64,000 nucleotides of DNA. Source: Cyanobacterium sp. HL-69. Its GTDB lineage: Bacteria > Cyanobacteriota > Cyanobacteriia > Cyanobacteriales > Cyanobacteriaceae. Below the pieces are notes generated by a model that saw only the letters and a program-made list of their open reading frames with translations, ran no database searches and was not told where the DNA came from. The position numbers and the translations under genes were made by a program. The stretch is from positions 2,945,836 through 3,009,835 of the forward strand of contig CP024912.1 in NCBI GenBank assembly GCA_002813895.1, in the 5' to 3' direction. Below are positions 55,344 through 64,000 of this stretch, piece after piece. The stretch's first letter is position 1. Every line of letters begins with the position of its first letter.

Positions 55344-55883
55344 TTAACCATTGAGACTCACCCCAATTTTACTAATATCCACGGCATAACCTGCTACTAC
55401 TAAAAAAACTTCATCAGCACGGTGTCCTATTTGACGGGTTAAACTACCAAGACGATTACGAAATAAACGACCCAATTCATAGGCTGGAATTATTCCCCAT
55501 CCCGTTTCTTCTGCTACTAAAATAATCTTATTATTACTATTAATTAAACTGTCTAATAATTGCTCTACTTGTTGTTCCCAAATAATGTCATTTTTTTCGA
55601 TAAAATTTGCTACCCAAGTTCCCAGAGAATCTATTAAAATTAATTGATTACTATGACATTTATCAAGAGCTTTTGGTAAATCAAAAGGTACTTCTAAACA
55701 TTGCCATGATTTAGGTCTTCTTTGCTGATGAATTTGAATTTTTGTCATCCATTCAGTATCAGATTCTATTTTTTGAGCGGTGGCGATATAAACAACTTGT
55801 TGGGCTTGTTTTTTGGCGATAGATTCTGCCCATTCACTTTTTCCGCTACTGGCTGCCCCTGTTACTAAAGTAATTTTTGTCAT
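55344..55883 (-). CDS. cobU: Adenosylcobinamide kinase / adenosylcobinamide-phosphate guanylyltransferase
   Basis: A 179-residue enzyme of cobalamin (pseudocobalamin) nucleotide-loop assembly. Its P-loop TLVTGAASSGKSEWAES, the guanylylation region IHQQRRPKSWQCLEVPFDL and the ILVAEETGWGIIPAYELGRL stretch match CobU. The C-terminus AYELGRLFRNRLGSLTRQIG is canonical. It lies directly downstream of the broken hicB (4-bp gap) on the same strand, so it may be read from the hic promoter. No cobalamin riboswitch was seen. Confidence 0.94.
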   Translation of the reverse strand: MTKITLVTGAASSGKSEWAESIAKKQAQQVVYIATAQKIESDTEWMTKIQIHQQRRPKSWQCLEVPFDLPKALDKCHSNQLILIDSLGTWVANFIEKNDIIWEQQVEQLLDSLINSNNKIILVAEETGWGIIPAYELGRLFRNRLGSLTRQIGHRADEVFLVVAGYAVDISKIGVSLNG

Positions 55884-55887
55884 ATTA

Positions 55888-56368
55888 CTATAAAAATTTA
55901 TCTTGAATTAATATAGTCTCGCCTTCTTTTTTATTTAAACTTTCTTCTAATAGTGAATTAATCAAACTATTTATACTCATACTATTTTTTCGTGCTAATT
56001 TTTCTAAACCAGGACTTACGTATTTTGACGAATTTTGATTGTTTTAGCGATCGACGTTTAACAAAAACTAAAGGTTTTTGAGGATGCCTGCATAAGTTCT
56101 GTAAACGTTGGTATCAATTTTCTGATATTTCTGAAGCAATCTTATTTTTACTTTTACTTCCACTGAAAGGCTCAGGAATGGAAAAACCTTTATTATATAA
56201 AGCATCAATGGTTTCTTGTAAAGCATCAAAACCATTTTTTATGGCTTCTTCAGGGGTTTCTCCATCAGAGATACATTCATTAAAATCAGGAAAAGAGATT
56301 AAATACCCACCACCTTCTTCCTTGCTTAAAAGTCTAATTTTAAAGGGGTATGAAAACAAATTATTCAT
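55888..56368 (-). pseudogene. hicB: HicB antitoxin, broken by a nonsense codon and a MITE
   Basis: The N-terminal RNase H-like HicB domain is intact: MNNLFSYPFKIRLLSKEEGG, YLISFPDFNECISDGETPEE and AIKNGFDALQE. The frame then hits TGA at 56114 in NKIASEISEN-stop. If the 92-bp element at 56010-56101 and one copy of its TAAAC target duplication are removed, the same frame continues YQRLEKLARKNSMSINSLIN then SLLEESLNK. This is the ribbon-helix-helix DNA-binding domain, running to TAG at 55888. TTA-to-TGA would explain the stop. So HicA may be bound, but operator binding is lost. Confidence 0.9.
56010..56101. mobile_element. 92-bp MITE inserted in hicB
   Basis: Terminal inverted repeats CAGGACTTACGTA and (as read inward from the other end) CAGAACTTATGCA match at 10 of 13 positions. 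Both flanks carry TAAAC (56005-56009 and 56102-56106), a 5-bp target-site duplication. The interior holds CGATCGACG and an AAAAACTAAAGGTTTTTG hairpin. It codes for nothing and must be moved in trans. A matching single end lies at 9512. Confidence 0.88.
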
Positions 56369-56372
56369 AATA

Positions 56373-56597
56373 CTAACTATCTAAAAAATCAATAAATTTC
56401 TTAATATAAATGGGTTTGATTGGACGATGTGCAGGGATGGGTAATGTTTTACCATCATTCCTGATAAAAACCACATGAGAAGTTCCTTTCTGTCTCCATT
56501 CTACACCATAGTTTTGTGCAACAATTTTGACATTTTCAATACGCCAATCACGAGGATTGATTTTCATTTTTGCCAGAATTTTGTCTGCTTTACTCAT
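56373..56597 (-). CDS. hicA: HicA-family mRNA interferase toxin
   Basis: A 74-residue double-stranded-RNA-binding-fold toxin. It has the catalytic His in QKGTSHVVFIRNDGKTLPIP (GTSH) and the usual AHRPIKPIYIKKFIDFL end. Its N-terminal extension (MSKADKILAKMKINPRDWRI) is the cyanobacterial HicA form. It precedes hicB by 4 bp on the same strand. The toxin looks intact while its antitoxin has lost the DNA-binding domain. Confidence 0.9.
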   Translation of the reverse strand: MSKADKILAKMKINPRDWRIENVKIVAQNYGVEWRQKGTSHVVFIRNDGKTLPIPAHRPIKPIYIKKFIDFLDS

Positions 56598-56661
56598 TAT
56601 TTGTCTTTGTTAAAATATGTAAAGAGATTGTTTTAAATTTTATCCATCATCAATTCTTAAC

Positions 56662-58479
56662 ATGGTTGCACATTGTCTCTTGCCAAAATTAAAGGATTTG
56701 CCCTCGGATGCGGGGGTTTATTTTATGCACGATCGCACTGGGGAGATATTATATATAGGTAAGGCAAAAAATTTACGCAAAAGGGTATCATCCTATTTTG
56801 CCCCTTCCCAACGCCATAGTAACCGTATTGCCTTAATGGTGTCTCAGATACGGGATATTGATTTTATCGTCACCGACACAGAAGCCGAGGCATTGGCGCT
56901 TGAGGCGAATTTAATTAAGCAACACCAACCCCATTTTAATGTGTTGCTCAAGGATGATAAGAAGTATCCTTATGTGTGTATCACATGGTCAGAAAAATAT
57001 CCTCGTATTTTTATCACCCGTAAAAGAAGGATAAAAAATAAGAGCGATCGCTACTATGGGCCCTATACTGATACAAGGGGATTACGCCACACCCTCGATT
57101 TAATTAAAGGTAACTTTCCCCTACGACAACGCCCCAAGCCATTACATAAAGATAGACCCTGTTTAAACTATGATTTGGGAAAATGCCCTGGAGTATGTCA
57201 AAACCTTATTTCTCCCCAAGATTATCACCAAATTATCGAAAAAATTGCCCTTATTTTTCAAGGTAGAACAAACGAACTAGTTAGTCAATTAAAACAACAG
57301 ATGGAAAGGGCGGCAGAAAATCTTGATTTTGAAAAAGCAGCTAAATATCGAGATCAAATCAACAGTTTGGAGCAATTATTTGCCACTCAAAAGGTAGCTT
57401 TACCCGATGATACCATATCCCAAGATGCGATCGCCCTTGCCCAAGATGAACAACATACCTGTATTCAATTATTCCAGATTAGGGCGGGGCGTTTGGTAGG
57501 TAGATTAGGCTTTTATACCGACAACGGCATGGAAACCGAAGCAGGGGAGATATTACAAAGGGTATTAGAGCAACATTATCAACAAATTGAACCCTTAGAG
57601 ATTCCTAACGAAATTTTGGTACAACATCCCCTAAAGGATGGAGAAATGTTGATGGAATGGTTAGGGGAAAAGACAGGGAAAAAAATCACCATTACCAATC
57701 CCCAAAGGCAAATAAAAGCCGAATTGATCAATATGGTGGAAAAAAATGCTTACATTGAACTAGAAAAAACTCAAAAATCAGCCCTAGCTAATCTGGAAGC
57801 TATGGAGGATTTAAGCCATATTTTGCATCTACACCACTTTCCCAAACACATCGAAGGGTATGATATATCCCATCTCCAAGGCTCTAATGCAGTGGCATCT
57901 AGGGTGGTATTCATCGATGGGCAACCTGCCAAACAATATTATCGTCATTACAAAATTAAAAACCCCACCATCACCATCGGACATTCCGATGATTTTTTAT
58001 CGTTGCAGGAGGTGATTAGACGACGTTTTTCGGGTAACGACCCCCATCCTGACTTAGTTATGATAGATGGAGGAAAAGGGCAACTCTCGGCGGTGTGTGA
58101 GGTATTGGAGGAGTTGAAACTGATGGAAAAGGTGAAGGTAATTAGTTTAGCAAAAAAAAGGGAAGAAATATTTTTACCCCGACAATCCCAGCCTTTGCCC
58201 ACGGATGCGGAACAAGCAGGGGTACAATTATTAAGAAGGTTAAGGGATGAAGCCCACCGTTTCGCTGTCACTTTCCACCGACAACAACGATTAAAGGCCT
58301 CTAGGCGATCGCAACTTGACCAAATCTCAGGTTTAGGATTTGAACGCCAAAAACGTCTTCTCGCCCATTTTCACTCGGTGGATTACATCAGAGAAGCCAG
58401 TGTAAAACAGATTCAAGGGGTGGATGGTATCGGGGCTAGTTTAGCTCAAAATATTTATGATTACTTTCATCCTAGCTAG
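56662..58479 (+). CDS. uvrC: UvrABC system protein C (excinuclease)
   Basis: A 605-residue nucleotide-excision repair nuclease. Domains: GIY-YIG ([20 protein letters not shown]), a zinc/Cys-rich linker ([15 protein letters not shown]), a UVR motif ([20 protein letters not shown]), the RNase H-like 5' nuclease ([32 protein letters not shown]) and C-terminal helix-hairpin-helix repeats ([36 protein letters not shown]). It cuts on both sides of a lesion with UvrAB. Normal length. A HIP1 site lies within it. Confidence 0.97.
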   Translation: MVAHCLLPKLKDLPSDAGVYFMHDRTGEILYIGKAKNLRKRVSSYFAPSQRHSNRIALMVSQIRDIDFIVTDTEAEALALEANLIKQHQPHFNVLLKDDKKYPYVCITWSEKYPRIFITRKRRIKNKSDRYYGPYTDTRGLRHTLDLIKGNFPLRQRPKPLHKDRPCLNYDLGKCPGVCQNLISPQDYHQIIEKIALIFQGRTNELVSQLKQQMERAAENLDFEKAAKYRDQINSLEQLFATQKVALPDDTISQDAIALAQDEQHTCIQLFQIRAGRLVGRLGFYTDNGMETEAGEILQRVLEQHYQQIEPLEIPNEILVQHPLKDGEMLMEWLGEKTGKKITITNPQRQIKAELINMVEKNAYIELEKTQKSALANLEAMEDLSHILHLHHFPKHIEGYDISHLQGSNAVASRVVFIDGQPAKQYYRHYKIKNPTITIGHSDDFLSLQEVIRRRFSGNDPHPDLVMIDGGKGQLSAVCEVLEELKLMEKVKVISLAKKREEIFLPRQSQPLPTDAEQAGVQLLRRLRDEAHRFAVTFHRQQRLKASRRSQLDQISGLGFERQKRLLAHFHSVDYIREASVKQIQGVDGIGASLAQNIYDYFHPS

Positions 58480-58693
58480 GGGGATGGGTAATGAGTCGTA
58501 AATAGTGATGGAATAGGATAAACAGAACAAAATAAATTAGAGTAGGATTATCCATTATCAATGGTTCCAGAGAATTTTAAAAGAAAGTAAAAAAAAATTG
58601 CCTATTTCCTTGACACTACAAAATAGATTCGTTATATTAATATATGTGCGTTAAACGAGAGTTAAGAAAACTTAAGTTAAATGTAAAACCTAA

Positions 58694-58766
58694 GCCCCCA
58701 TCGTCTAGAGGCCTAGGACACCTCCCTTTCACGGAGGCGACAGGGATTCGAATTCCCTTGGGGGTA
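58694..58766 (+). tRNA. trnE: tRNA-Glu (anticodon TTC)
   Basis: A 73-nt cloverleaf. Acceptor GCCCCCA pairs with TGGGGGT (first pair G-U), then discriminator A. D arm GTCTAGAGGCCTAGGAC, anticodon arm CCTCC-CTTTCAC-GGAGG with TTC, T arm CAGGGATTCGAATTCCCTT with TTCGAAT. CCA is not encoded. In cyanobacteria this tRNA also feeds tetrapyrrole synthesis via glutamyl-tRNA reductase. A terminator follows. Confidence 0.97.
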
Positions 58767-58777
58767 TGTAAAAAACG

Positions 58778-58808
58778 GGAACTAACTCAGTGAGTTGGTT
58801 CCTATTTT
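58778..58808 (+). terminator. Rho-independent terminator of tRNA-Glu
   Basis: GGAACTAACTC, loop AGT, GAGTTGGTTCC (11-bp stem with one G-U), then TATTTT. It lies 12 bp past the tRNA. Confidence 0.88.
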
Positions 58809-58958
58809 GCTTTTGTGCAAAATTAAAGGCGATCGCAAAGTAGTAGACTATGTTTGATCGCACTTTAAACGCTTTAAATCTTTGAACATACTTTTATCTT
58901 TATATTGGGCAGTATACAATAAAATTGGTACAGCTAAAGCGAATTTATTTGGCTTATT

Positions 58959-59258
58959 ATGGCTATGTATTTACAAAAATTATTACAAGAAAAGCGACAA
59001 CAAATTTTGCAGTTAGCGGATAAGCACGGGGCTTTTAATGTTAGAGTGTTTGGTTCGGTGGTAAGGGGAGAGGATACCCCAGAAAGTGATATTGATTTTT
59101 TGGTTGACTATGACCCAGACAAAACAACTCCTTGGTTTCCAGGGGGATTATTGATGGATTTGCAAGAATTATTAGGGCGTAAGGTAGATGTTTTAACGGA
59201 AGATGGAATTAGTGTTTTTATTAAAGAACAAATTTTGACGGAGGCTCAACTTCTATGA
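58959..59258 (+). CDS. mntA: MntA-type nucleotidyltransferase antitoxin
   Basis: A 99-residue minimal nucleotidyltransferase: FNVRVFGSVVRGEDTPESDI, then DFLVDYDPDKTTPWF. It has the GSxxRG and D-x-D residues needed for AMP transfer. In MntA/HepT pairs this protein AMPylates and inactivates the HepT RNase (type VII toxin-antitoxin). It overlaps hepT by four bases (ATGA). The catalytic residues look intact. Note that mntA here is the toxin-antitoxin gene, not a manganese transporter. Confidence 0.9.
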   Translation: MAMYLQKLLQEKRQQILQLADKHGAFNVRVFGSVVRGEDTPESDIDFLVDYDPDKTTPWFPGGLLMDLQELLGRKVDVLTEDGISVFIKEQILTEAQLL

Positions 59259-59599
59259 GTACCGATAAAAATTTAGTTTATTTGCACCATATATTAGAAT
59301 GCATTGAGGCGATCCAAACATATACATATCAAGGACGAGAAGACTTTCTGAGCAATAGTTTGATACAGGATGCGGTGTTACGGCGTTTACAAATTATGGC
59401 GGAATCAACTCAACGACTTTCAGATGAATTAAAAGCTCAAGTGCCAAATGTGGACTGGAAAGCTTTATCGGGTTTTCGAAATATTTTAGTTCATGATTAT
59501 CTCGGTGGAATTAGTTTAAATAGAGTTTGGAATGCGATTGAAAAGGATTTACCCATTTTAAAGCAACAGGTGAAATTAATATTACAAAGATTTCATTAA
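59255..59599 (+). CDS. hepT: HepT (DUF86) ribonuclease toxin
   Basis: A 114-residue HEPN-fold protein. It has the RNase motif R-x4-H in GFRNILVHDYLGGISLNRVW (Arg and His with the Tyr that is AMPylated nearby), and the RRLQIMAESTQRLSDELKAQ helix. HepT cleaves tRNA ends when not modified by MntA. Gene order antitoxin then toxin, coupled by ATGA, is typical. Confidence 0.92.
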   Translation: MSTDKNLVYLHHILECIEAIQTYTYQGREDFLSNSLIQDAVLRRLQIMAESTQRLSDELKAQVPNVDWKALSGFRNILVHDYLGGISLNRVWNAIEKDLPILKQQVKLILQRFH

Positions 59600-59658
59600 A
59601 ACAACTTAAGAAGATGAAAAACGATCGCACTTAGACACACTTCACATCCTTATTATGA

Positions 59659-60807
59659 CTAAAATATATCCGCAGGATCAGCATCTTTTAATTTTCTAAC
59701 GGCGATCGCCCCTGAAATAAAACACATAATAATAGTTAAAATCAAAACTGTCGTCAGCCGAGAAAGTTTCATTGCCAAAGGTAAAGCCGTAGCTGCCCTG
59801 GTTAAACTATACAAACCAGAAGAGATTAGAAAACCAGGAATAAAACCCAAAATTGCTAAAATTATAGCCTCCTGAAACACCAACACCAAAAAATAATTAT
59901 CCCCATAACCCATCGCCTTGAGGGTAGCATATTCAGGTAAATGATCCGACACATCCGCATATAGGATTTGATACACTATCACCGTACCCACCACAAAACC
60001 CATACCAGCCCCCAAGAGAAAAATAAAACCAATGGGGGTACTATTGGACCAGTAACCCTGCTCAAAATCCATAAATTCCTCGTGGGTGAGTACCCGAACA
60101 TCAGCCCCCAAAAATGAATCTAACTTACTTTTTACCGCCAAAGGATCTGCATTTTCTTTTAACTCAATTAAACCAATCTCAATATTACCGCTTCGGCGCT
60201 CAGGAAAAGCCCGTAAAATATTAGTATCACTGGTAATCACCGTACCATCTACTGCGAAGGATGGGCCAAGGGAAAATAACCCATGTACCTTAATATTACG
60301 ATTATTTATCTCCGTTTTTACCTCCCCTTGAGTCTCATATAAATCCCTAACCCTGCCAAACTCTGGACGAGAAGCCACATCAAATAGAAAAGTATCCGCC
60401 AACTTGATTTGATCTAAATTTTCATTGACCAAGGGTAAATCTAAAATAGAATGGGAAGGATTAAAACCCATGGCCATAATTGTTCTCACTTGACCAGTTT
60501 CAGGGTTTTTCCAATCACCCAAGCTAATATAAATCGGTGAAACAAATTCTACTTCCTCTAGTTGCAGTGTCTGATATAAACCTCGACGGGAAAAAGGTTT
60601 CATTAAGTGTATGGCTTCGGATTGGGGGCTAATAAGTACCAAATCTGCTTCTATTTTTTCATGGATAAGAGTAGCACTATCCAACAAAGCCCCTCGAAAA
60701 CCTAACTGCATAAACATTAATATATCTGCAAAGCCAATTCCTGCCAAGGCAATCAGCAATCGCATTCTTTCATGGCTTAGTTGTAACCAAGCTAGGGGAG
60801 TTTTCAC
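59659..60807 (-). CDS. devC: DevC-like heterocyst/envelope ABC exporter permease (orphan)
   Basis: A 382-residue permease of the MacB/FtsX class. It has an N-terminal helix (LIALAGIGFADILMFMQLGF), a large periplasmic domain (about 40-265), and three C-terminal helices (FIFLLGAGMGFVVGTVIVYQ; LVFQEAIILAILGFIPGFLI; VLILTIIMCFISGAIAVRKL). It begins MKTPLAWLQLSHERMRLLIA, the DevC signature. In the devBCA operon it exports lipids or glycolipids with DevB and DevA; neither gene lies next to it here. Confidence 0.9.
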   Translation of the reverse strand: MKTPLAWLQLSHERMRLLIALAGIGFADILMFMQLGFRGALLDSATLIHEKIEADLVLISPQSEAIHLMKPFSRRGLYQTLQLEEVEFVSPIYISLGDWKNPETGQVRTIMAMGFNPSHSILDLPLVNENLDQIKLADTFLFDVASRPEFGRVRDLYETQGEVKTEINNRNIKVHGLFSLGPSFAVDGTVITSDTNILRAFPERRSGNIEIGLIELKENADPLAVKSKLDSFLGADVRVLTHEEFMDFEQGYWSNSTPIGFIFLLGAGMGFVVGTVIVYQILYADVSDHLPEYATLKAMGYGDNYFLVLVFQEAIILAILGFIPGFLISSGLYSLTRAATALPLAMKLSRLTTVLILTIIMCFISGAIAVRKLKDADPADIF

Positions 60808-61596
60808 TATTTCACACTATTATTTTTTTCAAAAGATGTCGGTCATAATTATTTATCGTTAGATTGCACCTTAGACTACCTACGAATTGATAATTAATGG
60901 TTGATATTTATGATATATCATCACTATCTATTGTCCACCCGTAATGTTGGAATATTTCGATAAAATCCCTGTGGGCGATCGCTTCAGGGTCTATGGGTAC
61001 ATACGTAGGAATATTTGACAGTTTTTTCTATTTATGGAGGATTGATAGAAGACGTGACCTTAGTAAACATGATGTACGAAAATATACTTAATAAAAAATT
61101 AAGATTCTCATACTAATTACTATTTCAATAACGGGACTAAATATTAGTAACAAGCTAGTTAAGATGTTCCCCTCGGTTACTACCCAAAAAAAGATAGAAA
61201 AAGAAAGCTATATGGCAATAAATCTTAAAAAATCTTGCTTAAGTCGCAATTTAATTGGTTTTTGTTTGCAAAATGTCTAATATTAGCTAATTTAGTTAAA
61301 TGCACTACTATTTGACTTTAAATACAATTACAACAATCAATATTATTGTTAAGTATTGTTAAATAATGATTTTGTTATTTTTAATAAACTTTATCTTAGC
61401 CTCATAAATCCTTCAAAACTTTATCTCATCTTTACAAAATCGAGTTGACATTTTGTTTTCTACCTGTTAAATTTGTACATAAATACACTTAAGTACACGC
61501 AAGTAAGAAGTAGGTACTAATTAAATTTATCACTTAAGCGATTACTGAAAGGGTAGAACGAATTTTTTAAATATACATACAAGGACATAAAAGATA
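60808..61596. other. Long intergenic region upstream of the PEP-CTERM gene
   Basis: About 790 bp, very A+T-rich. It contains the ORF remnant at 60908-61027 (minus strand), one HIP1 site near 60975, TTGATAATTAATGG repeat traces at 60885, and from 61300 on the probable promoter and leader of the PEP-CTERM gene. No RNA gene was recognised. Confidence 0.4.
60908..61027 (-). pseudogene. Possible C-terminal gene fragment, unrecognised
   Basis: An open stretch of about 40 codons without an ATG: SNIPTYVPIDPEAIAHRDFI, then EIFQHYGWTIDSDDIS and a stop. Composition and the HIP1 site inside it look like former coding DNA. No family recognised; it may be the 3' end of a deleted gene. Confidence 0.25.
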
Positions 61597-62409
61597 ATGA
61601 TTAATAATAATTTAGGCAAGTATCTAGCGGTAGGCTCTCTAGCGATTGGTAGTACATTTATGGTTACTAACACAGTAAATGCCGCGGCACTAGAAGGAAC
61701 TGTTTCAATACAACCTTTCACCTTGGGCGGCATAACTGTTGGTGGAGTTGCAGCAAATGCTAGTCCTGGAGGGGTTTTACTAACATATACAGGTGTTGAT
61801 GATCCCTTTGGTAAACCTATTACAGGGTTTGAATTTTTACCATCAACAACTCCTACTGGATTCGGTACTGCCCTTCAGTTTAATGGAAGTGGCGATTTTG
61901 CTAGTTTTTTCAATCACAGAGGCTTAATTAGAAATGTAACCACTGCTGATTCTCTTGCGTTTCTTGCTGAAGAAACAGGTGGACCAGACTTTGAAATTTC
62001 TGACTTTTTAAGAATATATAGTGAAACTACTGATGACAATTGGAATACTTTGGAATATACGTTTGCCCTAGATTCAATTTCTTTACCTGAATACACTTCA
62101 GTAGGTGTAGGCGGACAAGATACAACAATCAGCTTGAATTTTAATGGCAGATTTATAAATGCTGATGATAATAGTGAAAGTTTCGGCTCTTTTACCACTG
62201 CTTTAACCTTTAATGGTGACAACCAAGCGGAAGTTATTGCATTACTTTCTGATGTTAACAATCCATACGAAGCTCCTAGTTGGACTGCTGATGCTGTGGT
62301 GTCTGCTGCTACCGTTCCTGAACCCTCTGCCGTTGGTGGTTTGATGGTCTTTGGTCTTCTAGGCTCCATGGTGGGTTTGAAAAAAAGAAGAGAAAAAGTT
62401 TTAAATTAA
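61597..62409 (+). CDS. PEP-CTERM exported protein
   Basis: A 270-residue secreted protein. Signal peptide MINNNLGKYLAVGSLAIGST with cleavage near TVNAAALE. The body is Gly/Thr/Asp-rich and probably all beta (DISLNFNGRFINADDNSESF-like region around residues 190-210, approximate). The C-terminus has VPEPSAVGGLMVFGLLGSM and KKRREK: PEP motif, membrane segment, basic tail. This signal is recognised by exosortase in exopolysaccharide-forming bacteria and cyanobacteria. The function is unknown; the long upstream region suggests its own regulation. Confidence 0.9.
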   Translation: MINNNLGKYLAVGSLAIGSTFMVTNTVNAAALEGTVSIQPFTLGGITVGGVAANASPGGVLLTYTGVDDPFGKPITGFEFLPSTTPTGFGTALQFNGSGDFASFFNHRGLIRNVTTADSLAFLAEETGGPDFEISDFLRIYSETTDDNWNTLEYTFALDSISLPEYTSVGVGGQDTTISLNFNGRFINADDNSESFGSFTTALTFNGDNQAEVIALLSDVNNPYEAPSWTADAVVSAATVPEPSAVGGLMVFGLLGSMVGLKKRREKVLN

Positions 62410-62410
62410 C

Positions 62411-62440
62411 AAAAATAAAAACCCTCCTGACAAAGGAGGG
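62411..62440 (-). terminator. Terminator of the FAD oxidase gene
   Basis: On the minus strand: CCCTCC, loop TTTGTCA, GGAGGG, then TTTTTATTTTTG. It lies between the convergent oxidase and PEP-CTERM genes and may act for both. Confidence 0.85.
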
Positions 62441-62452
62441 CAAAGCCATCAT

Positions 62453-64000
62453 CTATTCTGGGGAATAACGCCCCGGAGAAAGAATATTATTAGGATCGAG
62501 GGTACTTTTTAACTGTCGGAGCAGTTGATTGTAACTATCTTCCCCCTTCGCCATGGTTTTCATGGAATGGATACCTAAACGATAGGGGTAATAACCGCTA
62601 CTGGTGAGTTTATCCATCAACTCGTCATAACATTCCAAAGCTCGTTGATCTTCTCCTTGTATGTCTCGATCATAACCAATGGAAATGACACAATCGAGTA
62701 CCCTTTCCGTTAACAAGGTGATGGACTGTTGAGGCTCGAACCCGTATTTGAGTAGAGTTTCTCTTACTATCTGGTTAATTTTTGCCCCGTGCTTTCCTAA
62801 CAAGGGAGCTACAGGGGCGCACCAGATTAAACCGCAACCATCCCTATCAGGATCTGGATTTTCTGGGATAGGTGTTTTTTTGCGCCAATAGGTACTAGCT
62901 AACTGGGTACTGGTAGGCACACCTTTCATTAGGCCATAAACAGGGTGCATCAGGTCTAATAGTTCTGGTAAATGAGAACCTGTTATTTTTTGGAAGGGTT
63001 TGGCAATGCCATCGGCAATTTTTATGGTGCGGTCATCCAAAAACTGGATTCGGCGGACTTTTCCCTTGAGGGCATTATTAATTAATCTTTTCGCTTCCGC
63101 AACTTGTTTTTTCGTTCCGTAAATACCCCCCGAACCATTCCACGCCCCAAAATCCCAATCCTTGGCAAACTGATTTAACACTTCATCAGGTAAAGGGGTA
63201 ACGCCCTTGGCTTCCTCCCAAGGATATTGTCGCAAAGCACACAAGACCTTGTAATTATTGCCGATATGTACCGCACTTTTAATGGTGCCATCTAGTCTGA
63301 GAGGGCGTAGAGCATCAATCAAATCCGCCAATTGATCATCCCTTTCGACACTAAAGAAAAACGCTTCAAAATATTCTGGGGCAGGCATTAACCAAAAAGT
63401 CATCTGCGTAACAATACCAAAGTTAGACTGGGTAAAAAGTCCATCTAAATAAGGACCTAATCCCCAACGATATACAGGGGCTGCTGTGGCGTTCTCAAAC
63501 TTCCCAAATCCCGTATGAATAATTTCCCCCGTAGGTAGTACCACTTCCATGCCACAAACTTGGGCAAAATGATCACCGTAGGGAGTATGCCCAAATCCCC
63601 GTTCCATGGTATTCCCAATGAGACTACTTTCCACGGAAGAAGCGTTGCAGTCTAGCCAAAGATTAGATTTTTTTTCCTGTAAAAATTCATATAGTTGTTG
63701 TTGAGTAACCCCTGGCTCAATGGTTACATAGCCTAATTCCTCATTAAAGTCGATGATTTTGTTCATCTTTTTCAGTTCCATTAAGGCACAACCATCTCCC
63801 GTAGGTACTTTTGATCCATAGCCCCAATTTTTGCCAGTGCTAACAGGATAAATAGGAATTTTATGCTCATTTGCGATGTGTAAACATTTTTTTATTTCTT
63901 GACTATTACTAGGGCGTAATACAGCACAAATTTTATTGTCAGTTAAATATGTGGCGGTTTCTTTTTTTTCTAAAACTGTGTCGGTCGTGATAATATTTTC
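62453..64000 (-). CDS. FAD-binding oxidase of the vanillyl-alcohol oxidase family (5' end outside window)
   Basis: At least 515 residues; the frame is open to the window end. The N-terminal FAD domain is CAVLRPSNSQEIKKCLHIAN, then IPIYPVSTGKNWGYGSKVPT and GVTQQQLYEFLQEKK. The substrate domain includes VVLPTGEIIHTGFGKFENAT and LDGLFTQSNFGIVTQMTFWL. The C-terminal part GLIWCAPVAPLLGKHGAKIN and the end DPNNILSPGRY match VAO/4-cresol dehydrogenase-type flavoenzymes. Whether FAD is covalently bound is unclear: the usual His or Tyr cannot be assigned. The substrate, likely a phenol or hydroxy acid, is unknown. Confidence 0.9.
   Translation of the reverse strand, partial: ENIITTDTVLEKKETATYLTDNKICAVLRPSNSQEIKKCLHIANEHKIPIYPVSTGKNWGYGSKVPTGDGCALMELKKMNKIIDFNEELGYVTIEPGVTQQQLYEFLQEKKSNLWLDCNASSVESSLIGNTMERGFGHTPYGDHFAQVCGMEVVLPTGEIIHTGFGKFENATAAPVYRWGLGPYLDGLFTQSNFGIVTQMTFWLMPAPEYFEAFFFSVERDDQLADLIDALRPLRLDGTIKSAVHIGNNYKVLCALRQYPWEEAKGVTPLPDEVLNQFAKDWDFGAWNGSGGIYGTKKQVAEAKRLINNALKGKVRRIQFLDDRTIKIADGIAKPFQKITGSHLPELLDLMHPVYGLMKGVPTSTQLASTYWRKKTPIPENPDPDRDGCGLIWCAPVAPLLGKHGAKINQIVRETLLKYGFEPQQSITLLTERVLDCVISIGYDRDIQGEDQRALECYDELMDKLTSSGYYPYRLGIHSMKTMAKGEDSYNQLLRQLKSTLDPNNILSPGRYSPE

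Noticed and set aside
55884-56113. Cobalamin riboswitch upstream of cobU
   Set aside because: The space is filled by the hicB remains and the MITE; no B12-box-like sequence was seen.

Overview
The window is cyanobacterial chromosome. It carries psbH, a split-intein dnaE C-half (the hallmark of cyanobacterial DnaE), curT, ycf35, opcA, a PEP-CTERM protein and a candidate Yfr1 small RNA beside trxA. It also has many GCGATCGC (HIP1) octamers and A+T-rich intergenic DNA. The mix suggests a low-GC unicellular lineage of the Cyanobacterium/Geminocystis type; that placement is inference from composition and gene content.

Layout. 0-5 kb: 3' end of a MenH-like hydrolase, a small conserved protein, an RNase D-like exonuclease, a membrane protein and two GT4 glycosyltransferases. 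5-9 kb: tatA, psbH, a secreted MORN-repeat protein and a TonB-like protein. 9.5-13 kb: dnaE-C with the C-intein, a Mn/Zn-binding lipoprotein, a BrnT-type toxin-antitoxin pair and lepB. 13.5-21 kb: curT, a GntR regulator, an inactive M16 protein, a minus-strand cluster of three AIM24-family paralogues plus an M48 protease, and a GAF histidine kinase. 21-24 kb: a DUF2997-Ycf35-ferredoxin cluster and argC. 23.7-25.6 kb: restriction-modification system 1. 25.7-29 kb: zwf-opcA and ruvC. 29-36.6 kb: a chimeric CAP/methyltransferase gene, trmB, a phosphoesterase, yfr1, trxA, a LOG-family gene, a second inactive M16 protein and a pentapeptide membrane protein. 36.7-41 kb: a DUF29 gene between short repeats, the remains of restriction-modification system 2 and a decayed group II intron. 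41-54.5 kb: ABC ATPase, ppc, an FHA-ABC transporter, a GIDE protein, a phosphohexomutase, apt, a ferredoxin, a YqgF-like nuclease and aspS. 54.5-64 kb: DUF1823, cobU, hicA with a broken hicB, uvrC, tRNA-Glu, mntA/hepT, an orphan devC, a PEP-CTERM protein and an FAD oxidase running off the window.

How it fits together. Most genes are housekeeping (replication, repair, carbon metabolism, photosynthesis, translation), in short operons with terminators. The accessory theme is decay of selfish or defensive loci, readable base by base. hicB has a nonsense codon plus a 92-bp MITE with a 5-bp target duplication. Restriction endonuclease 1 is frameshifted at an A6/T6 run while its methyltransferase is intact. 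Restriction system 2 retains only the 3' end of the gene upstream of its methyltransferase, abutting a group II intron, and that methyltransferase has ACG where ATG is expected. The intron's reverse transcriptase-HNH protein itself carries frameshifts and stops. I saw no CRISPR array, prophage or clearly new multi-gene defence system. The least understood intact cluster is DUF2997-Ycf35-ferredoxin.
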